Of a stretch of DNA of 64,000 bases, positions 25,807 through 34,752 are shown piece after piece. A program made the translations under genes and the position numbers. Position 1 is the first letter of the stretch. Every line of letters starts with the position of its first letter. The notes below the pieces were generated by a model. That model saw only the letters and a list, made by a program, of their open reading frames with translations. It was not told the DNA's origin and ran no database searches. The stretch covers positions 1 through 64,000 of the forward strand of contig DGTR01000024.1 in the NCBI GenBank assembly GCA_002394395.1, read 5' to 3'. The DNA is from Bacteroidales bacterium UBA4331. Its GTDB lineage: Bacteria > Bacteroidota > Bacteroidia > Bacteroidales > Paludibacteraceae.

Positions 25807-28020
25807 ATGGTAACGATTTGTCTTCTCATAGCAATAGGAGCGATAGTCTATTACTATCTGCATGCTCATCCTCGTCCTTCGGAGCCGAAGTGTAAATACG
25901 GTTGCCCGATTCCGAAACATCGGCCCGAGCCCAAGCCCGCAAAAAAGGAACAGGCTAAGCCGGCACCTCAACCAAAGCCTCAACCCGAGCCGCAGCCGGG
26001 GACAACGCAATTTCCTTATCCCGCCAAGCAACCGGGCGGATGCCGGTTCCCTTCCGACAGCGATATCGCCAATTTCCAGGACTATGGAGAGGAACCCGTG
26101 ACGATGCACGAGTCGGAGTTCAAGGAGTGGTGGTTCTTCTGCGAAGATCCCGGGTATCCGTGCTGGAGTTATGTGGGAACGGACAAAGAGCAGAGACGCT
26201 GTATCCTACAGCGCCGGTACAGACACGGCGACGATGATCATCCTACTTTCGAGAAACGCTTCTTCGTCATCAAACGGAACATCATGGCTTCCGTCTTCGC
26301 CCTCGCATTGATAGACGGCAAAATGGACCGCAACGATTACCGGAATCAAATGGAGCGCCTCGACCGCCTCTTCCCGCCTAAGAACAATGCCGAGACAGAT
26401 GGTCCGCCCGTTCTCCTCCCGCCGCAGGAACTGCTTGACAACCCTTCAGAGGAGGAGATGGCTGAGATGAAACGCGAGGAGGAACGCCGGCAGAGGCACG
26501 GCAAAGTTGTCTATGAAGATGGTGCGCGGAAACTCTTCTACGACGGCGACGCACTTAAACTGCGCTACAACGGAAAGGACTACACCTTCAGCGGACACGG
26601 CTACGAGCCGATGGCGATCATCCTCGGGCACGACGGAGAGACGGCTTACATACACAACTCGTTCCTCGTGGAGGACGAGTGCAGGGAGTTCGTGAAAAAC
26701 CCGAAGTACCTGTGCCAAACAATCACAGGTCATAAACATGACGCCAAGTCTTTCTGTATGCTGCTCACGACCGCTATTGACGATGGCTACGATTGGCAGA
26801 TAGATGAGTTGGAGAGCAGGGTGGATGAACTGACGCGGTTTGAGACGCGCGAAGTATGGTATCAGGCTGACGGCATTGAGTTCGGCAGGTATGGCGAAGA
26901 GGAAGGCGGACGCGAGGAGCACCACTATGAGCACGAGATATTATACATCATCGTCGATGGACATAAATACCATTTGAACGATAATGTCGAAGAAGCCAAT
27001 GCACTGTATCTCTTCATTCCCGGAGCGTTCTCCCGACGGAACGGGAGAAGCGGCCTCCGCCTAAGAGGGTATAAAAAAAGTGCCGTCCTGCGTATCCACG
27101 GCACCAACGGTGCTGTCCTTGCCGCCTATGCCGATGACTGGAAAAGCGGAAAGACGTTCACACCTTTCGGGCACCCCTGCGACACCAAGACCTTCTGCGA
27201 GATGATGGCGTACGCCCTCCGATCCGGCAAGAAAGACTTCAACCTCCAAGAACTCGAAAAAGCCTTTGACCCCAAAGACGAACCGCAAAAGGAAACGGGA
27301 ATAACCATCTACGAAGATGATGACGCACGCCTCTATTTGGAAGACGAGATAGCGCGGTTGAGATACAAAGGCAGGGTGTACGACTTCGGTTATGACGGCA
27401 GGGAACCGTTTGCTACGATTGACAGTTACAGTCTTCATGTCGTCATCCGGCAGGGGGAGAATGTAGATGCTACATGCCGTTATTTTCAGAAGAATCCGAA
27501 GGGTACGATCCAAACGATTACCGGGCGCGAATTGGATGCAGCGCATTTCTGCAAGCTGCTCTGTGCTGCTGTGGCACATGACCATGGACAGGACAGCGAT
27601 ATGGAGTTTTATATGGATGACCTTGAGCGCAAAGCTTTTGAACTGGAAGACTACCAAGCCCGCAGGAAGAAGATGGATGAGAAATCCGCCCAAAAGGACG
27701 AAGGCGAGACGCTTCATATGGTTTATACCCGCGAAAGTGTCTGCGCGGCGGATGATTATATCAACAAGAGTTTGAATATCGATTGGGCGGATTTTGCAAC
27801 ACTCGAAGACCTTGTGAGTTATATCAACAACTATCACGAGGACGGCGGTTTTGCTGCCATCCCTTATACCGGCGGAGATGCCAAATGGCGTATCCTGTCC
27901 GGAGATACGCCACTTGCCGAAGTGCGCGACGATGGACGGATTATCTCCTTCTGCGGCAATGACCCGCGAACTCCGCTTAGCCGACTCAAACCCACGAAAC
28001 TACATGGTGAACGACTATAA
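25807..28020 (+). CDS. membrane-anchored protein with three internal repeats
   Basis: 737 residues: an N-terminal membrane helix (VTICLLIAIGAIVYYYL), a Pro/Lys/Gln-rich linker to about residue 75, and an EEP...EWWFFCEDPGYPCW domain. Three divergent repeats follow, at about 235-345, 375-500 and 500-620. Each has a V-x-Y-E-D...L-x-Y-x-G-x-x-Y-x-F core, then TITG or CDTKTFC-type hinges and an LExxxxEL helix. The last 110 residues (ATLEDLVSYINNYHEDGGFAAIPYTGGDAKWRI) are similar to the small protein at 32772-33110. A short leftover frame (MGYRGKELVYAKREY, to 28068) follows and suggests an altered 3' end. Function unknown. Confidence 0.65.
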   Translation: MVTICLLIAIGAIVYYYLHAHPRPSEPKCKYGCPIPKHRPEPKPAKKEQAKPAPQPKPQPEPQPGTTQFPYPAKQPGGCRFPSDSDIANFQDYGEEPVTMHESEFKEWWFFCEDPGYPCWSYVGTDKEQRRCILQRRYRHGDDDHPTFEKRFFVIKRNIMASVFALALIDGKMDRNDYRNQMERLDRLFPPKNNAETDGPPVLLPPQELLDNPSEEEMAEMKREEERRQRHGKVVYEDGARKLFYDGDALKLRYNGKDYTFSGHGYEPMAIILGHDGETAYIHNSFLVEDECREFVKNPKYLCQTITGHKHDAKSFCMLLTTAIDDGYDWQIDELESRVDELTRFETREVWYQADGIEFGRYGEEEGGREEHHYEHEILYIIVDGHKYHLNDNVEEANALYLFIPGAFSRRNGRSGLRLRGYKKSAVLRIHGTNGAVLAAYADDWKSGKTFTPFGHPCDTKTFCEMMAYALRSGKKDFNLQELEKAFDPKDEPQKETGITIYEDDDARLYLEDEIARLRYKGRVYDFGYDGREPFATIDSYSLHVVIRQGENVDATCRYFQKNPKGTIQTITGRELDAAHFCKLLCAAVAHDHGQDSDMEFYMDDLERKAFELEDYQARRKKMDEKSAQKDEGETLHMVYTRESVCAADDYINKSLNIDWADFATLEDLVSYINNYHEDGGFAAIPYTGGDAKWRILSGDTPLAEVRDDGRIISFCGNDPRTPLSRLKPTKLHGERL

Positions 28021-28100
28021 AATGGGCTACCGCGGTAAGGAACTCGTGTACGCAAAACGGGAATACTAAGCAATGAATAAATACTAAATAACAAATCACT

Positions 28101-29189
28101 ATGCGTAAAATTACTCTTTTCCTCGCAGCCCTTTGCTGCTGCGCAATGATGAATGCCGTTAACTATAGCCTGACGATAGCAGGCACTACTGTAACGGACG
28201 TTAACAAAACCGATGTGCTGGGTGACGGCAAAGTTAGTTTTAACCCTGCCACCAACACGCTCACGCTCAACAACGCCACCATCGAGACTACCGGCAACAG
28301 CGCGATTATTTGGTCGGATTTCGCCTCGACATTGACGATTATGCTCAAAGGCACGGACAATTACATCTCTATGTCCGGTGTCCCGGATTATACCGGCGCT
28401 ATCCATACGATGGGGCGGCTGCTGATTACCTCGGAGGAGAACCCCTCTTCTGTAGCGGAACTGAAAATCGTAACTTCCGGTACCGACGGGGCACCGGCTA
28501 TCTGGTCCTACACAGGAGATATTTTCATTGAGAATCCGATTAGTGTCAATCTGCAGGGAGCAGGCAATGGAGCCGGAACTATCTATTCGCAATCAGGCGG
28601 AAAACTGATTATTGATGGCGCTACCGTTTATATGATGCCTTGCCGTATTCGTACCGGCGGGACAGTCATCGCTCGCAGTGCCATCACCTCGCCTTCGGAT
28701 GCAGTGGTCGTTTCTGACGGACGAATCATGCGGTCAGGAACGTCTTCGGAGTACAGCAAAACCACTCAAGTTGTCATCTCATCTAACCTGCGCAGACTGA
28801 TCTATGGCACTACGCCGAAGAACGTAGGGAACAAAGTGAGGGTAAACGATAATCCGGCAACGGAAAGCCAAGCTTATGCCTGGATTGAGCTCGCCGATTA
28901 TATCAATCTCACCGCCACGCCTGCGGAAGGTTATGCCTTCACCGGTTGGTATGACAAGAATAACCAACTGCTCAGTACCGAAAACCCATACTCAAACCAT
29001 CAACTGATGACCGAGAACACCACCCTTATCTACGGTCAGTTTGAGCAATTAGATCCGCACGAGGGCGTTAATCAGCCTACCTCCGACTCCTCCCTGAAGG
29101 GAAGAGGGAAGAAACTGATCAAAGACGGTCAGTTGCTCATCGAGCGGAACGGGAAGACCTATAATGCCCTCGGCGCGGAGGTGAAATAA
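28101..29189 (+). CDS. surface protein with InlB-type repeat and C-terminal motif
   Basis: 362 residues. The signal peptide MRKITLFLAALCCCAMMNA is nearly identical to that of the next gene (MRKFILFLAALCCCAMMNV). Residues 25-200 form a cohesin-like beta region (LTIAGTTVTDVNKTDVLGDGKVSF, PATNTLTLNNATIETTG). One InlB B-repeat follows (TATPAEGYAFTGWYDKNNQ), then a repeat-encoded linker (SDSSLKGRGKK). It ends in the 25-residue motif KLIKDGQLLIERNGK ... LGAEVK. Probably exported and surface-anchored; an adhesin-like role is inferred. Confidence 0.75.
   Translation: MRKITLFLAALCCCAMMNAVNYSLTIAGTTVTDVNKTDVLGDGKVSFNPATNTLTLNNATIETTGNSAIIWSDFASTLTIMLKGTDNYISMSGVPDYTGAIHTMGRLLITSEENPSSVAELKIVTSGTDGAPAIWSYTGDIFIENPISVNLQGAGNGAGTIYSQSGGKLIIDGATVYMMPCRIRTGGTVIARSAITSPSDAVVVSDGRIMRSGTSSEYSKTTQVVISSNLRRLIYGTTPKNVGNKVRVNDNPATESQAYAWIELADYINLTATPAEGYAFTGWYDKNNQLLSTENPYSNHQLMTENTTLIYGQFEQLDPHEGVNQPTSDSSLKGRGKKLIKDGQLLIERNGKTYNALGAEVK
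29081..29110 (+). repeat. in-frame palindromic element (CTCC/GGGAG family)
   Basis: A C-rich arm followed by AAGGGAAGAGGGA, translated as SDSSLKGRGKK in the linker before the C-terminal motif. It matches the intergenic copy at 34035-34064 over most positions. Confidence 0.7.
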
Positions 29190-29212
29190 GCTGAAAACTG
29201 AAAACTGAAGTA
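29190..29212. repeat. intergenic heptamer repeat (CTGAAAA family)
   Basis: CTGAAAA, CTGAAAA, CTGAAGT directly after the stop codon. A related CTGACAG run lies at 61573-61600. Confidence 0.7.
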
Positions 29213-29260
29213 ATCGTGCCCTTGTGGCTAAGAATACTGAATACTTAAAACAATACTATT

Positions 29261-32200
29261 ATGCGTAAATTTATTCTTTTCCTCGCAGCCCTCTGCTGCT
29301 GCGCAATGATGAATGTATGGGCGAGTCTGCCATCCGGCGCACTCCCGGGTACTTTCACTATTAATGCCCAAGGCAAAAAAGTCTATTTCTCCAAGGGCGA
29401 TCTGATGTACCAGCCTTCCACCGGCACGTGGCGGTTTATGGATGCCTACGAGACGCGTCAGATTGACAACTCCGTGCGTTTCAACCGCGAGACAACCGAC
29501 AAATGGCTCAACCTCTTCGGATGGGGAGCGAGTGGTTATGTGAATACGGTTAGTTCTTACCCGACGGCGCAGCCCACTTCGGTCCACACCTACTCGCTTG
29601 GTCCGGTACAAGGAATCTATGGGTCGATAGACGGAAACGATTTGGCGGGTGTCAACGCCGAGTACGACTGGGCTTGGCATAACAAGATCGAAAACGGCGG
29701 TAACCAGGAGCACCTCTGGCGCACTTTGTCTATTGACGAGTGGCTATATATCGTAAATAGCCGCTCTGAGGCATACAAGAAACGTTTCTGGGTGGCGCTG
29801 CAATACCAGGACTCCAATATCCCTTTGGGATTGATTTTGTTACCTGACCAGTGGGACAGAACGGACTTGTTTGACAACACTTCTCTCACGGTTGCCAATG
29901 AGTATGAGTATTTTAATATGACCTTGCAGCAGATTACCGACATCGTTGAAGCGGGTGGAGTACTGCTCAATACGGCAGGTATGCGCCAAGTCTATAATCT
30001 AGAAGAAAAAATTTCAGGTTTCTATTGGTCTGTAACTAAAGACGGAAGCCGAGCGAAAGCCTTGTATTTTGTCAACAGCGAATGTGGTGCGCTTAATTAT
30101 GTTTTATGTGGACAGCATATGACCACTGCTACTACAGATGTCTTTGCAGGCTTGCGTGTCCGTCCGGTGATTGATAAGGAAACGGCAGATCAATACCACG
30201 CGCCTACTGACATCCCTGTTACATTCAAATACTACGATAATCAAGGATATCAAACGAGAGCCGGTTACTTGATAACGGAGGATGGAAAGTATTTATACAA
30301 CGATGGAGAAATCATCTGGTGCGAGCAACCGGGTACTTATCATTTTAATATAGAAATGATGTATACTTATACCGACTGGTATTGCAATTCAATTTTGCTT
30401 TGTTACGAATCGGACAGAAAACCGACTAACATCAAGGTAGGGAAAGGGGTAACGGAAGTGGACTTGACGATAGACGAGCCATGTGAAGCAGCGGTATATT
30501 TTTATCCGTATAAATACTACCACGTTCGTGTAAATGTAAATGATACAACGATGGGTACGGCTACAGGTGGAAGTTACAAAGTTATGGAGGAAACGCCAAT
30601 GATCTTGACCGCTACCCCGAAAGAGGGCTACCAGTTCGTTGATTGGACTTTTGACGGTTACCGATATAGTCTTGTTGACGGTTTTGAGAGCCTTAAAAAT
30701 CCCACGGTAAATATAATTGCCAGAGGAGATCTGGATTTTATCGCTAACTTCGCTCCTATACCTCCTAAATACACCCTTTCGGTACAGGCTAATGTAAACC
30801 AATGGGGAACGGTTAGCGGTGGAGGAACTGTGGAAACCGGACAAACCATAACGGTGACTGCTACACCTAATCCCGGCTGCCAGTTCATCGGATGGGAGAC
30901 CGAAGACGGAGAGTGGATTTATAAATATACCACAACGCGCACTGTCTATAAAGACGAAGTGTTGACCGCTCATTTCCGCCAGAAACCGGACTATCAAGTC
31001 TATCCGCTCAAAGTGTGCGGAGTACAGGTTACCGAACTGAACAAGGATAATCTCCAGAACGGAGCTATGCGTTACGATCCGGAGACCAACCGTCTTACGG
31101 TACTTCGTTCGCTGAACCTGCAACTCAGCGGCGCGAATACCTTTATTACTTACTCAGGTTCCGAAGAGTTGATTCTCGCGATTGACAGCGCGCTGAGTGT
31201 GGAATATACTCTCGGTTCCTCGGTTGATTATGCTATCAGCAGTTTGGCAGGAATAAGTATTGAAGCGGAGAGGGAAGGTAATTACCTGCGGGACTTCTCC
31301 CTTACCTGCTTTAACGCTCCGGCTATTTATGTACAGGGCAAGCTCTCTATCATAGGTCGTATGAGAGCGGGTATCTACGGAAAGGGTACTGCTGCCACGC
31401 GCTATAATATCATCAACGGCAACCTCAGTCAGCTTTATGTCAGTCAGGCGGAAGTAACGATGTCCGATAGCGGTTCGCCGCAAAAGAAGGTATCGTACGA
31501 GTCAGACAACACCAAACTGCAACTCAACAAATGCGAACTGAACTACGGCGGTCTGAACCAGAACTCTATCTATATCGTTTCTACCGTTCCGCAATTTGAG
31601 GTCAGCTATACCAACGAGCGTCCTTACGACGAGTGGTTGGATATATGTCCGGTCATGGGAATGGGTTACTATTTGGAGTACTCATATGCCGAGTTAACTG
31701 CGACACCGCAGGAAGGATACGCCTTCGTCAGTTGGGCGGATGGCGTGACCGACAACCCGAGACAGATCTGGATCACGGACGAGAACTACTATATTGACCC
31801 TGTCTGCGTAGTTACTCATACTCCGGGAGCTTTCATCAGCGCACATGTGGACAATCCGGAAGGAGGATCTATTACCGGTTTCAATGACGATTGGTATAAA
31901 GCAGGTATCCATCTTACGATGACTGTACAGGTCAATGAGGGATTTGAATTTATCGGCTGGTCAGATGGTGATACGAGCAATCCGCGTTATATCACCGTGG
32001 AGGACGGTAATAATCTTGACCTCACTGCTATCCTGATGGATTATCGTAATGTTTTGCCGCAGGACGGCAGCGGTAATATCACGGTGTATTGCATAGTAGC
32101 GATGCCCGATAACGAGCAAAACGGTACAGTTTCAGGGGCCGAACAAAGATGGTATGAGGCCAATCAACAACTTACTATCACAGCCGTCGCTGCAAACGGC

Positions 32201-32416
32201 TATAAGTTCAAAGAATGGAACGATGGAATCATCGATAATCCGAGAACGGTTACTGTCACGGAAGATAAACTGTATGTCGCTACTTTTGTACTCTCCGAAG
32301 GTATCGAATTTACGAATGACGAATTACAAATTACGAATAAATTCCTCAAAGACGGCGTCCTCCTCATCGAGCGGAACGGGAAGACCTATAACGCTTTAGG
32401 CGCAGAGGTACAATGA
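29261..32416 (+). CDS. large surface protein: FSKGDL/WRF domain, InlB-type repeats, C-terminal motif
   Basis: 1051 residues. Signal peptide, then a domain beginning GTFTINAQGKKVYFSKGDLMYQ and TWRFMDAYETRQ (residues 27-310), a Bacteroidales surface-protein module. Two InlB B-repeats follow (TATPKEGYQFVDWTF, TATPNPGCQFIGWE), then a cohesin-like segment (YDPETNRLTVLRSLNLQLSG, about 590-760). Three more B-repeats come next (ATPQEGYAFVSWADGVTDNP, VNEGFEFIGWSDGDTSNP, AANGYKFKEWNDGIIDNP). A heptamer-encoded linker (EFTNDELQITN) precedes the 25-residue motif KFLKDGVLLIERNGK ... LGAEVQ. Likely an adhesin or glycan-binding surface protein. Its stop overlaps the next start by 4 bp. Confidence 0.75.
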   Translation: MRKFILFLAALCCCAMMNVWASLPSGALPGTFTINAQGKKVYFSKGDLMYQPSTGTWRFMDAYETRQIDNSVRFNRETTDKWLNLFGWGASGYVNTVSSYPTAQPTSVHTYSLGPVQGIYGSIDGNDLAGVNAEYDWAWHNKIENGGNQEHLWRTLSIDEWLYIVNSRSEAYKKRFWVALQYQDSNIPLGLILLPDQWDRTDLFDNTSLTVANEYEYFNMTLQQITDIVEAGGVLLNTAGMRQVYNLEEKISGFYWSVTKDGSRAKALYFVNSECGALNYVLCGQHMTTATTDVFAGLRVRPVIDKETADQYHAPTDIPVTFKYYDNQGYQTRAGYLITEDGKYLYNDGEIIWCEQPGTYHFNIEMMYTYTDWYCNSILLCYESDRKPTNIKVGKGVTEVDLTIDEPCEAAVYFYPYKYYHVRVNVNDTTMGTATGGSYKVMEETPMILTATPKEGYQFVDWTFDGYRYSLVDGFESLKNPTVNIIARGDLDFIANFAPIPPKYTLSVQANVNQWGTVSGGGTVETGQTITVTATPNPGCQFIGWETEDGEWIYKYTTTRTVYKDEVLTAHFRQKPDYQVYPLKVCGVQVTELNKDNLQNGAMRYDPETNRLTVLRSLNLQLSGANTFITYSGSEELILAIDSALSVEYTLGSSVDYAISSLAGISIEAEREGNYLRDFSLTCFNAPAIYVQGKLSIIGRMRAGIYGKGTAATRYNIINGNLSQLYVSQAEVTMSDSGSPQKKVSYESDNTKLQLNKCELNYGGLNQNSIYIVSTVPQFEVSYTNERPYDEWLDICPVMGMGYYLEYSYAELTATPQEGYAFVSWADGVTDNPRQIWITDENYYIDPVCVVTHTPGAFISAHVDNPEGGSITGFNDDWYKAGIHLTMTVQVNEGFEFIGWSDGDTSNPRYITVEDGNNLDLTAILMDYRNVLPQDGSGNITVYCIVAMPDNEQNGTVSGAEQRWYEANQQLTITAVAANGYKFKEWNDGIIDNPRTVTVTEDKLYVATFVLSEGIEFTNDELQITNKFLKDGVLLIERNGKTYNALGAEVQ
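32306..32342 (+). repeat. in-frame heptamer repeat (GAATTAC family)
   Basis: GAATTTAC, GAATGAC, GAATTAC, AAATTAC, GAATAAA are translated as EFTNDELQITNK, immediately before the C-terminal motif. Confidence 0.85.
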
Positions 32417-32775
32417 ACACCTTATTAAAATATCTCCTTCCGGTAGGAATCATCGTGGTGGCGGTACTGCTGTATCTCTTCATACCGGCGATCAACGCCT
32501 GGGTTCTCCGGATGTCACGAGGCTGGCAAGGCGCCCTGTACCTCACGGGTGCAGGCGTCCTGCTGGCTATCTATTACGCATGGGTCATGCGCTTCCGGGG
32601 TAGAGCCTTGCTCTACGCCATCGGGGTCATTGTCTTCACCGCCGGATGCATCTGGCTGCTGGCTAACTGGGAGTGGTTCACGGATATGTTACAGACCCAT
32701 CTTGGCACGTGGGGCATGATCGGTGTCTTGCTCGTCTTATGCCTCTTTGTTGGATTAGGAATCATGTGCTTATGA
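32413..32775 (+). CDS. small integral membrane protein
   Basis: 120 residues with four predicted membrane helices (LLPVGIIVVAVLLYLFI, GALYLTGAGVLLAIYYA, LLYAIGVIVFTAGCIWLL, MIGVLLVLCLFVGLGIM). No family recognised. It overlaps both neighbours by 4 bp (ATGA at each end), so the genes 29261-33110 look like one translationally coupled operon. Confidence 0.65.
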   Translation: MNTLLKYLLPVGIIVVAVLLYLFIPAINAWVLRMSRGWQGALYLTGAGVLLAIYYAWVMRFRGRALLYAIGVIVFTAGCIWLLANWEWFTDMLQTHLGTWGMIGVLLVLCLFVGLGIMCL

Positions 32776-33110
32776 TATTTATGACAGCTATATTATCTCT
32801 TTTGTTCATGCGTCAGGACGTATGCGAGGCGGAGCATGCGTATAACCATCCGGTCGAGTTCTCCATGCCCGACACGGCTACGGTGGAGGACTTGGTCCTT
32901 TTCCTTTCGGATTATCGCGAACCGCAGTACCGTGCGCTTCCCAGAACCGGCGGCACATGGTGGCACCTCTCCTATGACGAAGGTACGCTGGCGCGGGTAT
33001 GTACCGATCCCTTGCAGATCAGCTATGCGAATATAGACCAACACACGCCGCTGAAAGAGCTCCGCATCACCCGCATCTACGCGGTTCCTGCTCAGCAACC
33101 GGCACAATAA
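32772..33110 (+). CDS. small exported protein sharing a domain with the 25807 protein
   Basis: 112 residues from ATG 32772 (MIFMTAILSLLFMRQDVCEA), a signal-peptide-like start. The segment ATVEDLVLFLSDYREPQYRALPRTGGTWWHLSYDEGTLARV aligns with the C-terminal domain of the protein ending at 28020 (ATLEDLVSYINNYHEDGGFAAIPYTGGDAKWRI). The domain therefore exists free-standing here and fused there. Function unknown. Confidence 0.6.
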   Translation: MIFMTAILSLLFMRQDVCEAEHAYNHPVEFSMPDTATVEDLVLFLSDYREPQYRALPRTGGTWWHLSYDEGTLARVCTDPLQISYANIDQHTPLKELRITRIYAVPAQQPAQ

Positions 33111-33120
33111 CTACGATACT

Positions 33121-34032
33121 ATGTATATCAACCGAACTTTGGGCTCTTGGCTCTTGACTCTTGGCTCTTTGCTCTTGACTCTCAGTTTGATGGCAGAGGT
33201 CTATACGCCGTACACGGTTCCTAACCAGCGGACGACGGACGGCAAGGCGTTTGTGGCGGATCCCGATCATCTGCTCTCTACCGAGGAACGCAACGCCATC
33301 CAGGACGCCGCAGAGCAGCTGCACTCCCTCACGGGCGTGGAGATGGTCACTGTCGTCTTAGACGACATAGGCGACGCGGACGCGTTTGATTTCGCTTATG
33401 ATCTCTTTAACGAATGGGGTATAGGCGACAGCGAGACGAACACCGGCGTGCTCCTGTTCTTCACTATGCAGCAGCACGATATCCGTATCACCACTGGCAA
33501 GGGCTTGGAAGGCCTCCTGCCCGATGCGGTCTGCTATGATATCATCGTCGATGATATCATCCCGCTGCTTCGTTATGGGCAGTACGGTGCGGGTCTCTTA
33601 GCCGGCAACCAAGCCGTCACCCAACGGCTCACTACCCGGCAGGCGCTGCAGGAGTTGCTCCTCGGATATCGCCCCAAAGAGCCCAAAGAGCAACCCTGGA
33701 AAGGGCTGAGTCTCTTTGCGCTCTTCGTCGCAATGATAGCCGGCTTGGCGTACCGGGCGGCACCCCGATGTCCCCAATGCAAGAAGAAAGGTGCGCGGAC
33801 GAAGGACGAAATCCTCGTCTATGCCACTTATACCTCTTCGGGACGGGGTGTCCATCATCATACCTGCCGCTCCTGCGGACATCGGTGGGATGAGCCTTAT
33901 ACGATCGCCAAACGCACCCGCAGTTCCTCCTCTTCCTGCAGTAGCCGTGGATACAGCAGTAGCGGAGGTTCCTCCGGCGGCAGTTTCGGCGGCGGCTCCA
34001 CTTCCGGCGGCGGTGCCGGTGGCAAATGGTAG
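33121..34032 (+). CDS. TPM-domain (YgcG-like) protein with zinc ribbon; repeat-encoded signal peptide
   Basis: 303 residues. The signal peptide MYINRTLGSWLLTLGSLLLT is translated from GGCTCTT-type heptamers. The TPM domain spans about 40-175 (FVADPDHLLSTEERNAIQDAAEQL, VTVVLDDIGDADAFDFAYDLFNEWGIG, GVLLFFTMQQHDIRITTGKGLEG). A membrane helix follows at about 195-210, then a zinc ribbon (CPQCKKKGAR ... CRSCGHRWDEP). The tail is Ser/Gly-rich (GGSSGGSFGGGSTSGGG). TPM proteins are typically found next to LemA, as here. The family is linked to membrane-associated and photosystem/repair-type functions elsewhere; the bacterial role is unsettled. Confidence 0.85.
   Translation: MYINRTLGSWLLTLGSLLLTLSLMAEVYTPYTVPNQRTTDGKAFVADPDHLLSTEERNAIQDAAEQLHSLTGVEMVTVVLDDIGDADAFDFAYDLFNEWGIGDSETNTGVLLFFTMQQHDIRITTGKGLEGLLPDAVCYDIIVDDIIPLLRYGQYGAGLLAGNQAVTQRLTTRQALQELLLGYRPKEPKEQPWKGLSLFALFVAMIAGLAYRAAPRCPQCKKKGARTKDEILVYATYTSSGRGVHHHTCRSCGHRWDEPYTIAKRTRSSSSSCSSRGYSSSGGSSGGSFGGGSTSGGGAGGKW
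33137..33184 (+). repeat. heptamer repeat (GGCTCTT family) encoding a signal peptide core
   Basis: GGCTCTT, GGCTCTT, GACTCTT, GGCTCTT, TGCTCTT, GACTCTC encode LGSWLLTLGSLLLTLS. Same family as 24411-24453. Confidence 0.9.
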
Positions 34033-34034
34033 AG

Positions 34035-34110
34035 CCCCCTCCGTCTCCCCCATGGAGGGGGAGAGATTAAGTCGAAATAGGTCAACCTAGGTCAACCTAT
34101 GACTACCTAT
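34035..34110. repeat. intergenic palindromic element plus 10-nt repeat
   Basis: A hairpin TCTCCCCC (34044-34051), loop ATGGA, GGGGGAGA (34057-34064) is preceded by CCCCCTCCG; this is the palindromic element also found inverted inside the epimerase gene at 58399. It is followed by AGGTCAACCT units of 10 nt to about 34110. There is no T-run, so it is not a classical terminator. An upstream in-frame ATG of the LemA gene (34099) falls within this repeat. Confidence 0.8.
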
Positions 34111-34125
34111 AAAAAATATATGATT

Positions 34126-34710
34126 ATGAAAAGAAATGTAATTATCATCGTTGTTGTCGCCCTCGTGGCAGGGTTGGCTTTCTGGCTTGCCGGCAAGTAC
34201 AACGCCATGGTGACAGCGGAAGAGAACGTGACCACCTCTTGGTCACAAGTAGAGAACCAGTACCAGCGTCGTAGTGACCTTATCCCCAACCTTGTGGCTA
34301 CGGTCAAGGGCTACGCGGAGCATGAGAGTCAGGTCTTTGAGAACGTGACCGAGGCACGTGCCCGGGCGACGCAGATGACCCTCTCGGAAGACGCCACGCC
34401 GGAGCAGTTAGCCGCTTTTCAGGCAGCACAAGGCGAACTGTCGCAGGCATTAGGGCGGTTGTTAGCTCTCGCGGAGAACTATCCGAACCTGAAGGCGAAC
34501 GAGAACTTCCGCTACCTGCAGGCGCAACTCGAAGGCACGGAGAACCGTATTGCCGTAGCGCGTAATGCCTTCAACGAAGCCGCCAAGGCATATAACATCC
34601 TCATCCGCAAGTTCCCGAACAACCTCGTAGCAGGTCTCTTCGGCTTTGGAGCGAAAGCGTATTTTGAAGCCGACGAAGGAGCAGAGAAAACTCCGATGGT
34701 GGAGTTTTGA
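34126..34710 (+). CDS. LemA family protein
   Basis: 194 residues from ATG 34126 (MKRNVIIIVVVALVAGLAFW); ATG 34099 and 34120 are in frame, but 34099 is part of an intergenic repeat. One N-terminal membrane helix, then the LemA signature NAMVTAEENVTTSWSQVENQYQRRSDLIPNLVATVKGY and LKANENFRYLQAQLEGTENRI, ending NPNNLVAGLFGF-type (FPNNLVAGLFGFGAKAYFEADEGAEKTPMVEF). The pairing with the TPM gene upstream is the standard LemA-YgcG neighbourhood. Confidence 0.9.
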   Translation: MKRNVIIIVVVALVAGLAFWLAGKYNAMVTAEENVTTSWSQVENQYQRRSDLIPNLVATVKGYAEHESQVFENVTEARARATQMTLSEDATPEQLAAFQAAQGELSQALGRLLALAENYPNLKANENFRYLQAQLEGTENRIAVARNAFNEAAKAYNILIRKFPNNLVAGLFGFGAKAYFEADEGAEKTPMVEF

Positions 34711-34752
34711 GATGTAGGATTGCAAATTTATGATTTATAACTTATTAAGATT

